A stretch of 25,304 bases of DNA, from positions 1 through 25,304 of the forward strand of contig JADKAQ010000028.1 of the NCBI GenBank assembly GCA_016719105.1, written 5' to 3'. A model generated the notes under the pieces. It saw only the letters and a list, made by a program, of their open reading frames with translations, had not been told where the DNA came from and ran no database searches. A program made the position numbers and the translations under genes. Position 1 is the first letter of the stretch. Every line of letters starts with the position of its first letter. This DNA is from Gemmatimonadota bacterium (GTDB taxonomy: Bacteria > Gemmatimonadota > Gemmatimonadetes > Gemmatimonadales > Gemmatimonadaceae). Positions 8,618 to 16,614 of the stretch are shown in pieces.

Positions 8618-10840
8618 TCACCTTCCGCCGAGGTGGACCCACTTCACCAGCAGCTCGCGCCCCGGGGCGTTGAAGCGTGCCTCGTTGGGGCCCGCGGCGC
8701 GGGCATCGTTCAGGATGACGTAGAGGAACGACAGGGGGCGGTACTCCCATGACAGGCGCGCATTGAGCGACTGGCGCCCCCGGGCCGAGTTGTACTGCCA
8801 GGTTCCCGACAGCTGCAAGCGCGGGTTCACGGCCCCGCGCAGCACGCCACGCATCACGTGTGTCGTGATCGGCTCGCCCTGGCCGCGAAAGCGGTTGTAG
8901 TTGTGGGACAGCTGCACGCCCAGCCGCGGGTCGGCGACGACGTTGGCGGTGGTGGTGACCTCGTCCAGCAGGCGATCGTAGAAGCGCCCGGTGTAGGCAC
9001 GCACGTCAGCACTGACGCGTCGGCTCTGGTCGCTCCCGACGTACACGTTCGGCCGCCAGAACTGGTACTCCCCTGCGGGAATGGTCACCCCCGGGACCGG
9101 GGAGAATGGTGCCGGAAGGCGTTGCGTGACGAAGTACACGTCGGGATAGAAGAGCGCGCCATTCTCCAGGAGGAAATCCACGTACAGTTCGGTCGAGCTC
9201 TCCTGCAACCGCCGCAGGTCGGGATCGGTATACAGCTCGCTCGCGGCGAACCAGTAGAACGTGCGCAACCAGCGCGGACGCCATGCCGGACGCCAGTCGT
9301 AGCCCAGCATGGGACGGTGCATGAAGACGTCGGTGCGCGACACGAACCCCGTCCGGGGGGCGTAGTTGCGGCTGACGAGCACTTCGGCGAGTCGCGCCGT
9401 CCACGTGGACGACCGATAGTCGAGCGAACCAGACGCCGAAACGCCAGGGTCGCCCCCACCCCCGGGGGCGTTGACCGAGAGCGTGGATGTGGTCGTGAGC
9501 CGATCGTTGAAGCGCCAGAAGGCGTCGACCGCGCCGACCACGTCGTGCGTCGTCCCCCCGGAATCGGCGCGGTCCGTGCGCGTGGCCAGCAGCGCCCCGA
9601 CCCGCCCCCGCGACGCGACGGGACGCGAAACGCGTAGCGCACCAAAGGTGCTCCCCTCGAGCCCCGCCGACGCCCCCTGGTGCAGGACCAGCCCTCCCAT
9701 CGTCACCCCCGCACCCTGCCGCACGAACCGAAGGCCACCGCGCACAGGCACGGGCGTTCCATCGTCGGCCAGTCCGATGCGGCGCGAGAAGAACGGCCGC
9801 ACCTGCAATGCCCCTGACGTCCCGGCCTCGAAGAGCGATGCCGCCTCGAGGAAGAACTGGCGGCGTTCGGGAAAGAAGACCGAGAAGCGCGTCAGGTTCA
9901 CGACTTCGTTGTCCACGTCGGCCTGCGCGAAGTCGGTGTTGATCGTCGCCTCCAGGAGCGACGTGGGGGTGGGTGACCAGAGCAGCTCCCCGCCGGCCTG
10001 CAGGTCGCGCCCGTCAGGCGCAACCGAACCCGGCGTGGCGCGCCGGTCGGTCCCCACCACGAACGGGCGCACGCGTACCCCGCCTCGCGACACGGGTGGC
10101 GAGATCCCCACCAGCTGCCCCCGTATTCGAGCCGCGAGGCGTCGAGCGCGCGCGGCCAGTCGCCCCACGCGCTCAGCTCGTTCGTCCGGCGCGCGCCGGT
10201 AGAAGTTGAGGCGGAAGTTCCCGGGGGGATCGGGATACCGCAGCATCGTCCAGGGGATGGCCAGCTCGGCCGTCCACCCCGTCGCCGTGCGCTCCGCCCG
10301 CGCCTGCCATGGCCCATCCCACGCCTCGTTGCGCGTCGCGGCATCGCCATCGAAGACCTGGAAGTCCTGCATCGCCCCCCAGGGCGTCACTTCCATCCCC
10401 ACCGCCGTGCGCCCATCCCCGAACGGATCGATCACGACCCCGACGAAGTCATTGTTGCGGCTGTCGAAGTCGCGGCGCAGGTCACGCACACGGATCCCCG
10501 CCGCGCCTAACGAATCGTGGCAGGTGAAGGCGACATACAGGAATCGCGCGTCGGCCACGACGCGCACCTCAGTGCGTGCGAGGAAGGCGCCCTGTTGCGG
10601 TTCCACCTGCCGAAAGCCGCGGATCGCCGGCGCCTCGGTCCACGCGCGTTCGTCCAGTCGGCCATCGACGACGAGCGGGATAGACGTCGTCGACGCGCTC
10701 CAGGTTCGCGCGCGCGCGGACCCGGCATCGTCCCCCTGCGCGAGCAGCGAGGCTGCCGCGCCGGCGAGCAGCGCCGCTGCCGCGCCGGAGAGGCGCGCGA
10801 GTCGGGCCGCCACTCGTGGCGGATACGATCGCTCACGCAT
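8618..10840 (-). CDS. DUF5916 outer-membrane protein with CBM9-like N-terminal domain (compensating indels)
   Basis: Predicted secreted or outer-membrane protein, about 740 residues. The ATG at 10840 begins MRERSYPPRVAARLARLSG, with an alanine-rich signal peptide ending near SLLAQ. IPLVVDGRLDERAWTEAPAI is the classic start of the family-9 carbohydrate-binding-like domain, continued by EVRVVADARFLYVAFTCHD and WTAELAIPWTMLRYP (about 40-210). The rest is a DUF5916 barrel with FFPERRQFFLEAASLFE and alternating beta-strands to the end. In 10118-10199 the frame yields an unnatural Arg/Ala-rich stretch, while the neighbouring frame reads TNELSAWGDWPRALDASR, which fits the family. An extra base near 10190 and a lost G in the 10118-10122 run explain it. 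The function of DUF5916 is unknown. An operator lies 193 bases upstream, divergent from the receptor at 11177. Confidence 0.88.
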   Translation of the reverse strand: MRERSYPPRVAARLARLSGAAAALLAGAAASLLAQGDDAGSARARTWSASTTSIPLVVDGRLDERAWTEAPAIRGFRQVEPQQGAFLARTEVRVVADARFLYVAFTCHDSLGAAGIRVRDLRRDFDSRNNDFVGVVIDPFGDGRTAVGMEVTPWGAMQDFQVFDGDAATRNEAWDGPWQARAERTATGWTAELAIPWTMLRYPDPPGNFRLNFYRRAPDERAERVGRLAARARRLAARIRGQLVGISPPVSRGGVRVRPFVVGTDRRATPGSVAPDGRDLQAGGELLWSPTPTSLLEATINTDFAQADVDNEVVNLTRFSVFFPERRQFFLEAASLFEAGTSGALQVRPFFSRRIGLADDGTPVPVRGGLRFVRQGAGVTMGGLVLHQGASAGLEGSTFGALRVSRPVASRGRVGALLATRTDRADSGGTTHDVVGAVDAFWRFNDRLTTTSTLSVNAPGGGGDPGVSASGSLDYRSSTWTARLAEVLVSRNYAPRTGFVSRTDVFMHRPMLGYDWRPAWRPRWLRTFYWFAASELYTDPDLRRLQESSTELYVDFLLENGALFYPDVYFVTQRLPAPFSPVPGVTIPAGEYQFWRPNVYVGSDQSRRVSADVRAYTGRFYDRLLDEVTTTANVVADPRLGVQLSHNYNRFRGQGEPITTHVMRGVLRGAVNPRLQLSGTWQYNSARGRQSLNARLSWEYRPLSFLYVILNDARAAGPNEARFNAPGRELLVKWVHLGGR

Positions 10841-11033
10841 GATCGAGAGGCAGCGGACCGTCGGGCCATCGACTCGATCGCGCTCCGGCAGCAAGGCGGG
10901 CATTTCGTCACAGAGAGGGGAAGAACGCAGCCTCGCTCGGCACGGCACGCGGCGAGGGTCGCATCGCACGCCGCAGGCGCGCACTTGGCGCCGGACGGTG
11001 CCGTCCCCTGCCTCGCCGAGCCATCGGTTCCCT

Positions 11034-11062
11034 GTGAGTGGTCGGAGTGGCCGCACGAACGG
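11034..11062 (-). promoter_or_regulatory. LytTR-type operator of the DUF5916 gene
   Basis: GTGAGTGG (11034-11041) and ACGAACGG (11055-11062) are 13 bases apart. The minus strand reads ACCGTTCGT and ACCACTCAC as 9-mers with a 12-bp gap. Confidence 0.6.
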
Positions 11063-11118
11063 TTCGTCCCCGTGTCCGACTCACGTCCGGTCGCTGATAC
11101 GCTCGTCGGGCGTCGGGA

Positions 11119-11147
11119 CCGTTCATGGGGTGATTTCGACCACTCAT
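11119..11147 (+). promoter_or_regulatory. LytTR-type operator of the TonB receptor gene
   Basis: CCGTTCAT (11119-11126) and CCACTCAT (11140-11147) are 13 bases apart, and both octamers match the site at 456-484 exactly. With the preceding A the first unit is ACCGTTCAT, a full match to the published LytTR half-site pattern. It lies only 29 bases before the ATG at 11177 but 86 before an in-frame TTG at 11234. Confidence 0.65.
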
Positions 11148-11176
11148 TCGGCTTCTGTCGCCAGACGAACCGGGAA

Positions 11177-13537
11177 ATGGCACTCTGCGGCGCGACGACG
11201 CGTCGCTGTTCGCTTCTCTTCCCCGTTCCACACTTGCCTCCCGCGCGCACCTCCATCCGGCGACGCCCTTCCGCTCACGTCGCGATCGTCTCGCTGGTCG
11301 CCATCGCCGCGCTCGTCGCCAGCCCGGCGCACCTGCTGGCGCAGCGCCCGGTGACGGGAATCGTGGTCGATTCGGCAACGGGGCTTCCCGTGGTCGCCGC
11401 TCGTGTACAGGTCGCCGAACTGCACCGCCTCACGCACACACACGTGGACGGACGCTTTGCCTTTCCGGACCTGCCGATCGGGCGCGTCACGCTGGAAGTG
11501 TCGCGCCTGGGGTACCGCGTCGAGCGCCGCGTCATCGACCCCGCGCGCGACACGACAATGCGCATCGTGCTCGCCCCGGCCGCCATTCAGCTCGAGACAC
11601 GTGTGGTGACCGGCGCGCTCACCGAGCGCCCGGGGGAAGAGGTCCTGAGCCCTACCACATCGCTTTCGGGGGCGGCGCTCGACCGCTCGCTGGGCACGAC
11701 GGTCGCAGCCTCACTGGCGAATGTCCCCGGCGTCGCTGTCTCCTCGCTCTCCCCGTCCACGGCGCGGCCAGTGATCCGAGGGCTCGGTGGTGACCGCATC
11801 GTCATCCTCGAGGACGGCCAGCGCCCGGGCGACCTCTCGGCCATGTCAGGCGACCACGCCACCACCATCGAACCGCTCACCGCCGAGCGCATCGAGGTCG
11901 TGCGCGGTCCCATGTCGCTGCTGTACGGGGCGTCCGCGTTAGGCGGCGTGGTGAACGTGATCCGCGAGGAGGTCCCGACGTCGCGCGTGGACGGGATGCA
12001 CGCCAGCCTGTCGGCACAGGGATCGTCGGTCAATCGTGACGGCTCGGTGGGCGGTGCCGTCTCAGGTGGCGGGGCGCTCGCGTTGCGCATCGACGGTTCC
12101 GCGCGCGGGAGCGGCAATACGCGCACCCCGCTGGGGCCCCTCGTGAATACGGGCGTTGCCGAATACACCCTGGCCGCGGGGCTGTCGCGCGTAAGCGAAC
12201 GCGGGCACGTCGGCGGATCGTATCGCTTCTATGCCAACGACTACGGCATTCCGGGAGGGTTCATCGGCGGGCACGCCACGGGCGTGGACATCGTGATGCG
12301 CCGGCACGCCGGGCGCCTCGACGCCGACCTGCACGTCGCCCGCAAGGCGCTGGAGAACCTGCGCGTCACCGCCACCCTGTCCGACTACGGCCACTCGGAA
12401 CTCGAGCCAAGCGGTGCGCTGGGCACGCGATTCGACCAGCTGCAATTCACGACCGAAGTCGTCGCCCGCCATCGCCCCATCGGAGCCGTCGGCAACGGGG
12501 CGGTGGGGCTGCGCGTGCAGGGGCGTGACATCCAGACCGGGGGCACGCTGTCGACCCCGTCCACGCGCACGTACGGCGCGGCACTCTTCGCGGTCGAGGA
12601 GATGACGCGGGGGGCCCTCACGTTGCAGCTCGGCGGGCGCTACGAGTTTGCGCGCTACGAGCCGCGCAAGCGCACCTTCATCGACGTGGGCGGTGCGCGC
12701 ATCCCGACGCGCGACCGACAGTTCGGGGCGCTCGCCGGCTCGGTCGGCGCGCTCTGGCGCGTGGCCGACGGCGTACGGCTGGGGACGAGTGTGAGTCGGG
12801 CCTTTCGCAGCCCCGAGTTTGACGAACTGTACTCCAACGGCCCGCACCTGGCCGCCAACTCGTACGACGTCGGGGATCCCTCGTTGCGCGCCGAGACGGG
12901 ACTCGGCGTCGATGCCTTCGTGCGAGTGAACCGGCATCGCACGTCCGCCGAATTCGCTGTCTTCCGCAGCCTGCTCGACAACTACGTATTCCCCTCCAGC
13001 CGTGGGCGCATCGAGCTCGGGGCCCAGGGTGGACGACCGCGCTTCCAGTTCACCAACGAGAACGCAGTCTTCGCCGGGGCCGAGGGACGCGTGGAGTGGA
13101 GCGCCACGCCGGCACTCGTGTTCGACGTGACCGCCTCGTACGTACAGGCGCATTTCACGAGCGCGCGCGACTCCATCCCCGTCATCACCCCCGACACGAG
13201 CTACTTCATCGGCTCGTCCGACAAGCCGCCGTTCGTTCCGCCACTCAATGGCTCGGCGGGTGTTCGCTATGACCGCACGCGCTGGTTTGTCTCCGGGCAA
13301 CTCAGGGGATCGACACAGCAGGAGCGCCTGGGTGACTTCGAGGATCCCACGGCGGGTTACGTCGTCCCGTCGTTCGGCGCCGGCCTGCGCTTCGTGCACA
13401 ACTCGCAGTTGCACGCCATCACGCTCCGGTTCGACAACGCCTTCAATCGCGAGTATCGCGACCACCTCTCGCGCATCAAGGCGGTGCGTCCCGAAGCGGG
13501 GCGCAACCTGTCGGTGCTCTACCGTCTCACGATCTAG
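11177..13537 (+). CDS. TonB-dependent outer-membrane receptor, ZnuD-like plug
   Basis: Takes up a small ligand across the outer membrane using TonB energy; 786 residues from the ATG at 11177. The signal peptide has an RRR n-region and a hydrophobic core ending near HLLAQ (residue 56). The carboxypeptidase-regulatory domain follows at about 57-135 (VTGIVVDSATGLPVVAARVQ, DGRFAFPDLP). The plug is at about 150-270 with VPGVAVSS, RPVIRGLGGDRIVILEDGQR, SGDHATTIEPLTAERIEVVR, GPMSLLYG and ALGGVVNVI. The SGDHA...EPL...E-VVRGP pattern resembles ZnuD-type zinc receptors, which is suggestive only. The barrel runs to the end, with LGTSVSRAFRSPEFDELYSN and a C-terminal strand LSVLYRLTI ending in a hydrophobic residue. 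An in-frame TTG at 11234 would give a shorter signal peptide and better operator spacing. Followed 61 bases later by a lipoprotein gene. Confidence 0.92.
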   Translation: MALCGATTRRCSLLFPVPHLPPARTSIRRRPSAHVAIVSLVAIAALVASPAHLLAQRPVTGIVVDSATGLPVVAARVQVAELHRLTHTHVDGRFAFPDLPIGRVTLEVSRLGYRVERRVIDPARDTTMRIVLAPAAIQLETRVVTGALTERPGEEVLSPTTSLSGAALDRSLGTTVAASLANVPGVAVSSLSPSTARPVIRGLGGDRIVILEDGQRPGDLSAMSGDHATTIEPLTAERIEVVRGPMSLLYGASALGGVVNVIREEVPTSRVDGMHASLSAQGSSVNRDGSVGGAVSGGGALALRIDGSARGSGNTRTPLGPLVNTGVAEYTLAAGLSRVSERGHVGGSYRFYANDYGIPGGFIGGHATGVDIVMRRHAGRLDADLHVARKALENLRVTATLSDYGHSELEPSGALGTRFDQLQFTTEVVARHRPIGAVGNGAVGLRVQGRDIQTGGTLSTPSTRTYGAALFAVEEMTRGALTLQLGGRYEFARYEPRKRTFIDVGGARIPTRDRQFGALAGSVGALWRVADGVRLGTSVSRAFRSPEFDELYSNGPHLAANSYDVGDPSLRAETGLGVDAFVRVNRHRTSAEFAVFRSLLDNYVFPSSRGRIELGAQGGRPRFQFTNENAVFAGAEGRVEWSATPALVFDVTASYVQAHFTSARDSIPVITPDTSYFIGSSDKPPFVPPLNGSAGVRYDRTRWFVSGQLRGSTQQERLGDFEDPTAGYVVPSFGAGLRFVHNSQLHAITLRFDNAFNREYRDHLSRIKAVRPEAGRNLSVLYRLTI

Positions 13538-13598
13538 CGCCTGCCCCGCCGTCAGGGCCGATCTTCCTCGCCGTCCTCACCTCACAGGAGAATTCCTC

Positions 13599-14060
13599 AT
13601 GCTGTCCACGCTCGTCGCTCGCCGCTTTGTGACCCCGCTCATTCTCGCCGCCACGCTTGTCGTCGGCGCCTGCTCCGACGATCCCACCGAGCCCGAGGAC
13701 GAGCCGGAGGTGCAGACGCTGACGCTCACCGTTGGGAGCAGCACCATCACGATCGACAAAACCACGGGAGCGGCGTCCGGGAACCTCGTGGTGCCGGCGG
13801 GCACATCGACGGTGGCGGCGCAGTGGAAGCGCGCCGACGGAAGTCTGGAGACCCTCATCACTTCGGCCGAGTTCGACCTGAAGATCACCCCGGCAACGCC
13901 GGCCAACCTCACGTGGACGCCTAACGGCGCGTTCGCAGGCACGCTGGTCACCACCGGGCTGGCCTCCAACGCGACCACCAACGCGTCGGTCGCCCTGTTC
14001 CACAAGGAGGAGCAGCACGAGGACTTCGGGCCGTACAACTTCACAGTGCGGGTGCAGTAG
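13599..14060 (+). CDS. Small lipoprotein of unknown function paired with the TonB receptor
   Basis: 153 residues. The ATG at 13599 follows AGGAG (13586-13590). The signal peptide ends in a lipobox VVGAC (Cys25), followed by an acidic linker SDDPTEPEDEPE. The mature part is beta-rich and Thr/Ala-rich, reads like a single Ig-like domain, and ends with FHKEEQHEDFGPYNFTVRV. The His/Glu cluster before the end could bind a metal, but that is a guess. I do not recognise a family. It lies 61 bases after the receptor stop on the same strand, so it is probably cotranscribed and may act as a surface or periplasmic partner of the receptor. It is followed by a hairpin. Confidence 0.82.
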   Translation: MLSTLVARRFVTPLILAATLVVGACSDDPTEPEDEPEVQTLTLTVGSSTITIDKTTGAASGNLVVPAGTSTVAAQWKRADGSLETLITSAEFDLKITPATPANLTWTPNGAFAGTLVTTGLASNATTNASVALFHKEEQHEDFGPYNFTVRVQ

Positions 14061-14091
14061 GACGTTGGTCCATGGGGGATGCGAGATCACC

Positions 14092-14123
14092 CGGTAGCGG
14101 CCGGGCTGCGCCGTCCGCTACCG
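14092..14123. terminator. Hairpin between convergent genes
   Basis: CGGTAGCGG (14092-14100) and CCGCTACCG (14115-14123) form a 9-bp perfect stem with a 14-nt loop. It lies 31 bases after the lipoprotein stop, and its right arm includes the stop codon of the convergent haloperoxidase gene. Confidence 0.5.
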
Positions 14124-15590
14124 CACCCCATCCCCCTGCATCCGCGCCACCACCGCCTTCCCGACCGTCGCGCCCAGCGTCTCCCCCGCCTCGATGTCGA
14201 ACCGATAGTGCACGCCCGACCACACGCGCGAGTTGGACGCCTCCAGCGCCAGGTCGTCCCACTCCCGTGACTTCTCCGGAAAGAGGGCGTTCATCACCTG
14301 CGCGGCCGCGTTGGAGATGGTCGAGTGCCCGGAGGGGTACGACGGGAACGGCGGTGTCGAGAAGATCGTGTTCAGGCTCGGGTCGACCGTGATGGGGCGG
14401 GCGAGCCAGTAGTGGAACTTGGCGTCCCAGCAGGCGACGAAGGCGTCGTACATCGCGATGCTCACCCACACGCGCGCGCGTGCCGCGCGCGGGAGGCTCC
14501 AGCGGCGACGCGCCAGCTCTTCCTCCACGAACAGGTCCCAGCGCGCGGTCGGCGCCTCGGTGGCCCAGAAGCGGGCACGGTCCATCTGTACCACCGTGCG
14601 CCCGCCAGCTGCGAGCATGCGCAGTTCGTTCATGGACGCCAGCCAGGCCGCGCTCCCCGGCACCGGAAACGGCGGCGGACGAAAAGCACTCCCCGACGGA
14701 ATCACCCACGTCTGCCAGGTCCCGGCGAGTGCGTCGAAGGGAACCTTCACGCGGCGCGCTGGGGTCGGCTGCCATACATAGGCGCCGGTCGGCATCACGC
14801 CGTCCCACACCTTGTCGGCACCGTCGGTCGCCGCACGCTGCAGCACGCGGCGCGCCACCGCCTCGCCTAACGCGTATCCGGCCTCCACGTCGCTGCGATA
14901 CGCCGCCCCCGACGCCAGGCGTGCCTCGCCGGCCTCGCGCATCAAGGCCCGCAGGCGCGCGGTGTCACCGGGAAGCGCGTTCGCCGCCAGGATCGCTCGT
15001 GCCGCCGCCGCCACCGCCGCGTGCTCACTCGGATAGCTGGGCACGGCGCCGTCCGACACGCGCAACCGCACGCGGTCACTGGCCTCGGCCGGCGAGCGCC
15101 GACGGTACGCCCACTTGGCGTCCCACGTCGCGAGCACCGCGTCGTACGTCGCGGCATGCAGCAGCGCCATCAGCCGCGCCGAGCGCGCCGGGGTGGCGAC
15201 GCGCACGTCGGGGAGGATGGTCCAGTAGACGCCCAAGAGGTCGACCGCGGTGCGGGTCCACAGGCTCGTCGGGTCACCCTCATGCAGGCGAAGGACCGAA
15301 TCGCTCACCGCCGTCGCGCTGCGTTGCAGCGCGACGATCTCATCGAGTTCCCGAGCCGCCTGCGTCGAGCCCTCGGCAGGCGGCGCGGGAGGCCGGAGTG
15401 CGCCGGCGCTCGGGAGGACGAGGGTCGGCCAGTTGGCGGCCTCCGCCTCCACAGGTGGCGCCAGCGTGACGTGCGGTTCCGCACAACCGAGCACCGTCAG
15501 GAGCAATGTGGCGATCGTCGCCGGCACCGCGCACCGGACGCGCGGCGCATGCCGCGGCGTTCCGGTGACCCCAGCGCGTCGCCGTTTCAT
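14118..15590 (-). CDS. Vanadium-dependent haloperoxidase / PAP2-type lipoprotein with duplicated domain
   Basis: 490 residues. The ATG at 15590 overlaps the previous stop by 4 bases. The signal peptide has a lipobox LTVLGC (Cys36), so it is a lipoprotein. The C-terminal half has the full PAP2/vanadate pocket: KFHYWLARP (Lys391, Arg398), PSYPSGHS (417-423, His422), and SRVWSGVHYRFD (Arg455, His461, Asp465). The N-terminal half repeats the layout: DAKWAYRRRSP (Lys159), PSYPSEHAAV (His190), and SGAAYRSDVEAG, where the last His is Ala230. The first copy therefore looks catalytically altered. PAP2 members hydrolyse phosphomonoesters or, with bound vanadate, oxidise halides; sequence alone cannot decide which. 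Last gene of the SusC/SusD-linked set. Confidence 0.88.
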   Translation of the reverse strand: MKRRRAGVTGTPRHAPRVRCAVPATIATLLLTVLGCAEPHVTLAPPVEAEAANWPTLVLPSAGALRPPAPPAEGSTQAARELDEIVALQRSATAVSDSVLRLHEGDPTSLWTRTAVDLLGVYWTILPDVRVATPARSARLMALLHAATYDAVLATWDAKWAYRRRSPAEASDRVRLRVSDGAVPSYPSEHAAVAAAARAILAANALPGDTARLRALMREAGEARLASGAAYRSDVEAGYALGEAVARRVLQRAATDGADKVWDGVMPTGAYVWQPTPARRVKVPFDALAGTWQTWVIPSGSAFRPPPFPVPGSAAWLASMNELRMLAAGGRTVVQMDRARFWATEAPTARWDLFVEEELARRRWSLPRAARARVWVSIAMYDAFVACWDAKFHYWLARPITVDPSLNTIFSTPPFPSYPSGHSTISNAAAQVMNALFPEKSREWDDLALEASNSRVWSGVHYRFDIEAGETLGATVGKAVVARMQGDGVR

Positions 15591-16614
15591 CGACGCACCG
15601 CGTCGCCGTGCGGGACGCCCTCGGGTCGGAAGGTGATCGTCCGCGGCGTGCCGGGGGCCGTATCACCAAAGTCGTCGCGGTACGGCCGGATCGCGAAGGG
15701 GCGCTCGCTCCCGATCGGCTCGCCCTGGTCGGCGATGGGTTCGACCGTGATCACGTGGGTCCAGCGCGAGCCGCCCGTGGCGTCCTTCTCGCGCAGGTCG
15801 AGCGGGAGGCGCAGGACGGAAGGGAACGGGAAGCCTAACGGGTTGGAGAACCAGTCGTCGCCGGGAAACTCCTCCTCCCCCGCCGTCTGGAAGTCCTCGA
15901 CCCCGGAGAAGGGGCCCCACCCGGTGTCGTCGCGTGTCGTGATCGCCCCCGACGCGTCAGGGAGGAACTTGCCATACGAAAGCCAGATGGCGTCGGGCTT
16001 TCCATGGTCGCGCACCATCCACCCTTCGTAGGTCCATCCCGGCGTGAGCGGCGACAGGCGCACCCACTGGTCGTTCTGCGGCGTCTGCCGGGGGGCCATG
16101 TTGAACAGCCACACGCCGCATTCTTCAAACGACGGATAGCCGTTCATGAAGTTGTCGCTGGGGCTGAACATGGTGAACTGCCCCGGGACCTGCTTGAGCG
16201 GGAGGTTGCCCAGCGTCAGCGCGTTCTCCACCGACAGCGTCGCGCGCCCCCCCTTCCACTCGCCCTTCATCAGGCGATGTGCGGAGGGCGATCCCGCCGG
16301 GTCCTTGAGCGTCTGCACGGTCACCACGATCGACGCCGGTTCGTTCGTCGGCAGGGCGACGTCGAGCGTCCCGCTCGTCCCGCTCACGGCGAGCGTGCCG
16401 AGGGGGGTGGCGCCGCCGGCCGCGTCGAGGCTCCACGCCTCATAGCGCCCTGTGACACCGGATCGAGCGCGACCAGCCCGGTCACCGTCAGTTGCAATCC
16501 GGCTTGGGCCGAAGGACCGGTGCTCTCCGGCGAATCCCCACCGCCGCACGCCGTGAGCCCCGCGAGCATCGCCAGCACCGCCTGCCTCGCGAGCGCCGCC
16601 CCTCGACGCATCAT
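15587..16614 (-). CDS. Lipoprotein of unknown function with two repeated domains (one frameshift)
   Basis: About 342 residues after correction. It starts at the ATG at 16614 (a second ATG follows directly), overlapping the upstream stop by 4 bases. The signal peptide ends in the lipobox AGLTAC, followed by GGGDSPESTGP. The frame then breaks near 16462. Adding one G to a GG pair joins LVALDP to GVTGRYEAWSLD and keeps the frame to the stop at 15587. Two segments look related: YEAWSL...GTLAV...IVVTVQTLKDPAGSPS, and YEGWMV...YGKFL...HVITVEPIADQGEPIGSE. The pattern YEAW...LG...VTVE...P resembles the extracytoplasmic domain of RskA-type anti-sigma factors, but no sigma-binding part is present. Its role may be tied to the haloperoxidase that follows through another 4-bp overlap. 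Confidence 0.75.

Larger units (their letters stand above)
10841..11176. other. Divergent intergenic region with two LytTR-type operators
   Basis: No credible gene. This stretch separates the DUF5916 gene from the TonB receptor and holds one operator for each direction (11034-11062 and 11119-11147). The leader on the DUF5916 side is long (193 bases), and I see no further structure in it. Confidence 0.5.

Noticed and set aside
16140..16147. CCGTTCAT octamer inside the double-domain lipoprotein gene
   Set aside because: Single half-site with no phased partner, in coding sequence. The GCGTTCAT at the regulator start codon (6447-6454) is rejected for the same reason.
15587..16614. Anti-sigma factor assignment for the double-domain lipoprotein
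   Set aside because: Only a loose YEAW...VTVE pattern is shared; there is no zinc-finger or sigma-binding N-terminus and no sigma factor gene nearby.
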